Source of the DNA: Geopseudomonas aromaticivorans
GTDB taxonomy: Bacteria > Pseudomonadota > Gammaproteobacteria > Pseudomonadales > Pseudomonadaceae
Direction of reading: 5' to 3'
NCBI RefSeq assembly: GCF_019097855.1
Contig: NZ_JAHRGL010000062.1
Location: 1 to 64,000, forward strand
DNA length: 64,000 nt
The notes beneath the pieces are model-generated. The model ran no database searches and was not told where the DNA came from. It saw only the letters and a program-made list of their open reading frames with translations. A program made the translations under genes and the position numbers. Shown here piece after piece: positions 63,354-64,000 of the stretch (position 1 is the first letter of the stretch; the number at the start of each line of letters is the position of its first letter).

Positions 63354-64000
63354 AGGCCTGTGCGGCTAGTTGGTTAACTCAAGTTCGGATGGCCGAGGTT
63401 TCCTGCGACGAGCCATGGCAGGGCTATGGCTAGGAGTGGCAACGCAGTATCGGGACCTCGGGCGCAGAAATTGACCAACTGAACTAGCCAAACAGGCCAC
63501 CAGTCGGTACCCGCCCACAACCATCGACATTCTCACCAACCTTGCGGTCGGGGTTATCCACTGCGTCCTGTCCGTGCGAGCGGCAAGAACCGCCAGATTT
63601 ACGTCAAGTAAGGAAGGCATCTTCTGATTTGCAGGCAGCACGTGGCGTATTCCCGTCACCCCTCCTACAGTGTTTAAGAAGAGGAAACCCAGCAGCCTTG
63701 CTGCCGCGCTAGGGACAACGATCCAGGTCAAAGGCCACACAAAGATCCCGTGCTCGCGGATGCGAGCGCTGGCTCAGTTTGTTCGGAAGTTCCAGGCGCT
63801 GTTTGCGTCGTGGGCCATCTACAGAAGTAAGGGCGCGTGTTTGTCTAGAACCTGAACATTGAGGGGCTTAGCCCACTTCGAACTCAATATTTAACAGTTC
63901 CATGCTGATACGGCACGGAAAGATGCACTTTCCGCGCGATACAACACCGCACCCAAAGTACGCGGCTTTTCGCGCATTTCGGTAACGCCACAATCCGGCT
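63354..64000. other. Terminal stretch without a recognised gene
   Basis: About 650 bases, visibly lower in GC than the rest. Open frames are short and show no family pattern. Imperfect inverted repeats (63364-63379 and 63469-63489) bracket about 90 bases. A small hairpin CGGAAAG/CTTTCCG lies at about 63926-63944. It may be the edge of an accessory region continuing outside the window. Confidence 0.5.
63364..63489. repeat. Small element with imperfect terminal inverted repeats
   Basis: The left end reads GGCTAGTTGGTTAACT; the complement of the right end reads GGCTAGTTCAGTTGGTCAATT. Both start with GGCTAGTT and contain AGTTGGTNAA. The element of 126 bases has no coding capacity of its own. It could be a MITE-like or insertion-sequence remnant; no target duplication was found by eye. 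Confidence 0.35.

Noticed and set aside
63366-63740. Minus-strand frame of 124 codons at the right end
   Set aside because: No ribosome-binding site and no similarity pattern; it runs through the inverted-repeat element.

Overview
The window looks like chromosomal DNA of a Pseudomonas-group gammaproteobacterium (Pseudomonas sensu lato, possibly near Azotobacter). GC content is high, the prfB-lysS, smc-zipA-ligA and ccmABCDEFGHI blocks are typical of the group, the NAD-dependent glutamate dehydrogenase is of the 180-kDa class, and there is a Crc-sequestering small RNA. The species cannot be named from sequence alone. From about 27 kb to 46 kb the gene content (ligA, zipA, smc, K+ channel, sulfate-binding protein, guanine deaminase, ccm) recalls the PA1475-PA1530 region of P. 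aeruginosa, so this part is probably ancestral core.

Layout. 0-3.8 kb: a 5'-truncated polyamine-binding-protein remnant fused to a short tandem repeat, a sigma-54-driven CrcZ/CrcY-type sRNA, a secreted protein of unknown function, a CAP-domain protein and a small conserved protein. 3.9-8.1 kb: rlhA (23S rRNA hydroxylation), initiator tRNA, a cold-shock gene with a long leader, ppiC, and the division pair zapA plus a ZapB-like coiled coil. 8.2-12 kb: a small ORF, a YebC-family regulator, a PEBP-like lipoprotein, a DUF2076 protein, yjdM and an acetyltransferase. 12-14.4 kb: a four-gene operon (unknown protein, COG2229 GTPase, two Roadblock/LC7 proteins). 14.6-20.2 kb: truncated haemoglobin, exported MsrB and MsrA, cvfB, a second cold-shock gene, a gene-fusion scar, and an RsuA-like protein without the catalytic Asp. 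20.3-29.5 kb, minus strand: aldose dehydrogenase, DUF488, QEGLA protein, lipoprotein, lysS, prfB with its programmed frameshift, and ligA. 29.6-39.4 kb: zipA, smc, K+ channel, sulfate-binding protein, a repeat-rich lipoprotein, guanine deaminase and two small proteins. 39.5-46.6 kb: the complete cytochrome c maturation operon. 46.7-55.5 kb: a divergent FleN/FleQ-like pair, a glutamine-synthetase-family enzyme and gdhB. 55.6-62.5 kb: a six-gene MoxR/VWA (Bat-type) operon. The end holds an SRPBCC protein and about 650 bases without a recognisable gene.

The most interesting points are the following. (1) The CrcZ-like RNA has six A-rich Hfq/Crc target motifs and its own -24/-12 promoter. (2) The GTPase/Roadblock operon carries one such A-rich motif directly before its first start codon, next to a perfect 14-bp palindrome, so it may be under catabolite repression control through that RNA system. 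(3) The FleQ-like regulator has GAFVGA in place of GAFTGA but keeps the LFRS c-di-GMP motif, and is coupled to a ParA/FleN-like ATPase with an altered switch I. This pair may be a repressor module that no longer activates sigma-54. (4) The 6S RNA gene that normally follows zapA is not there.
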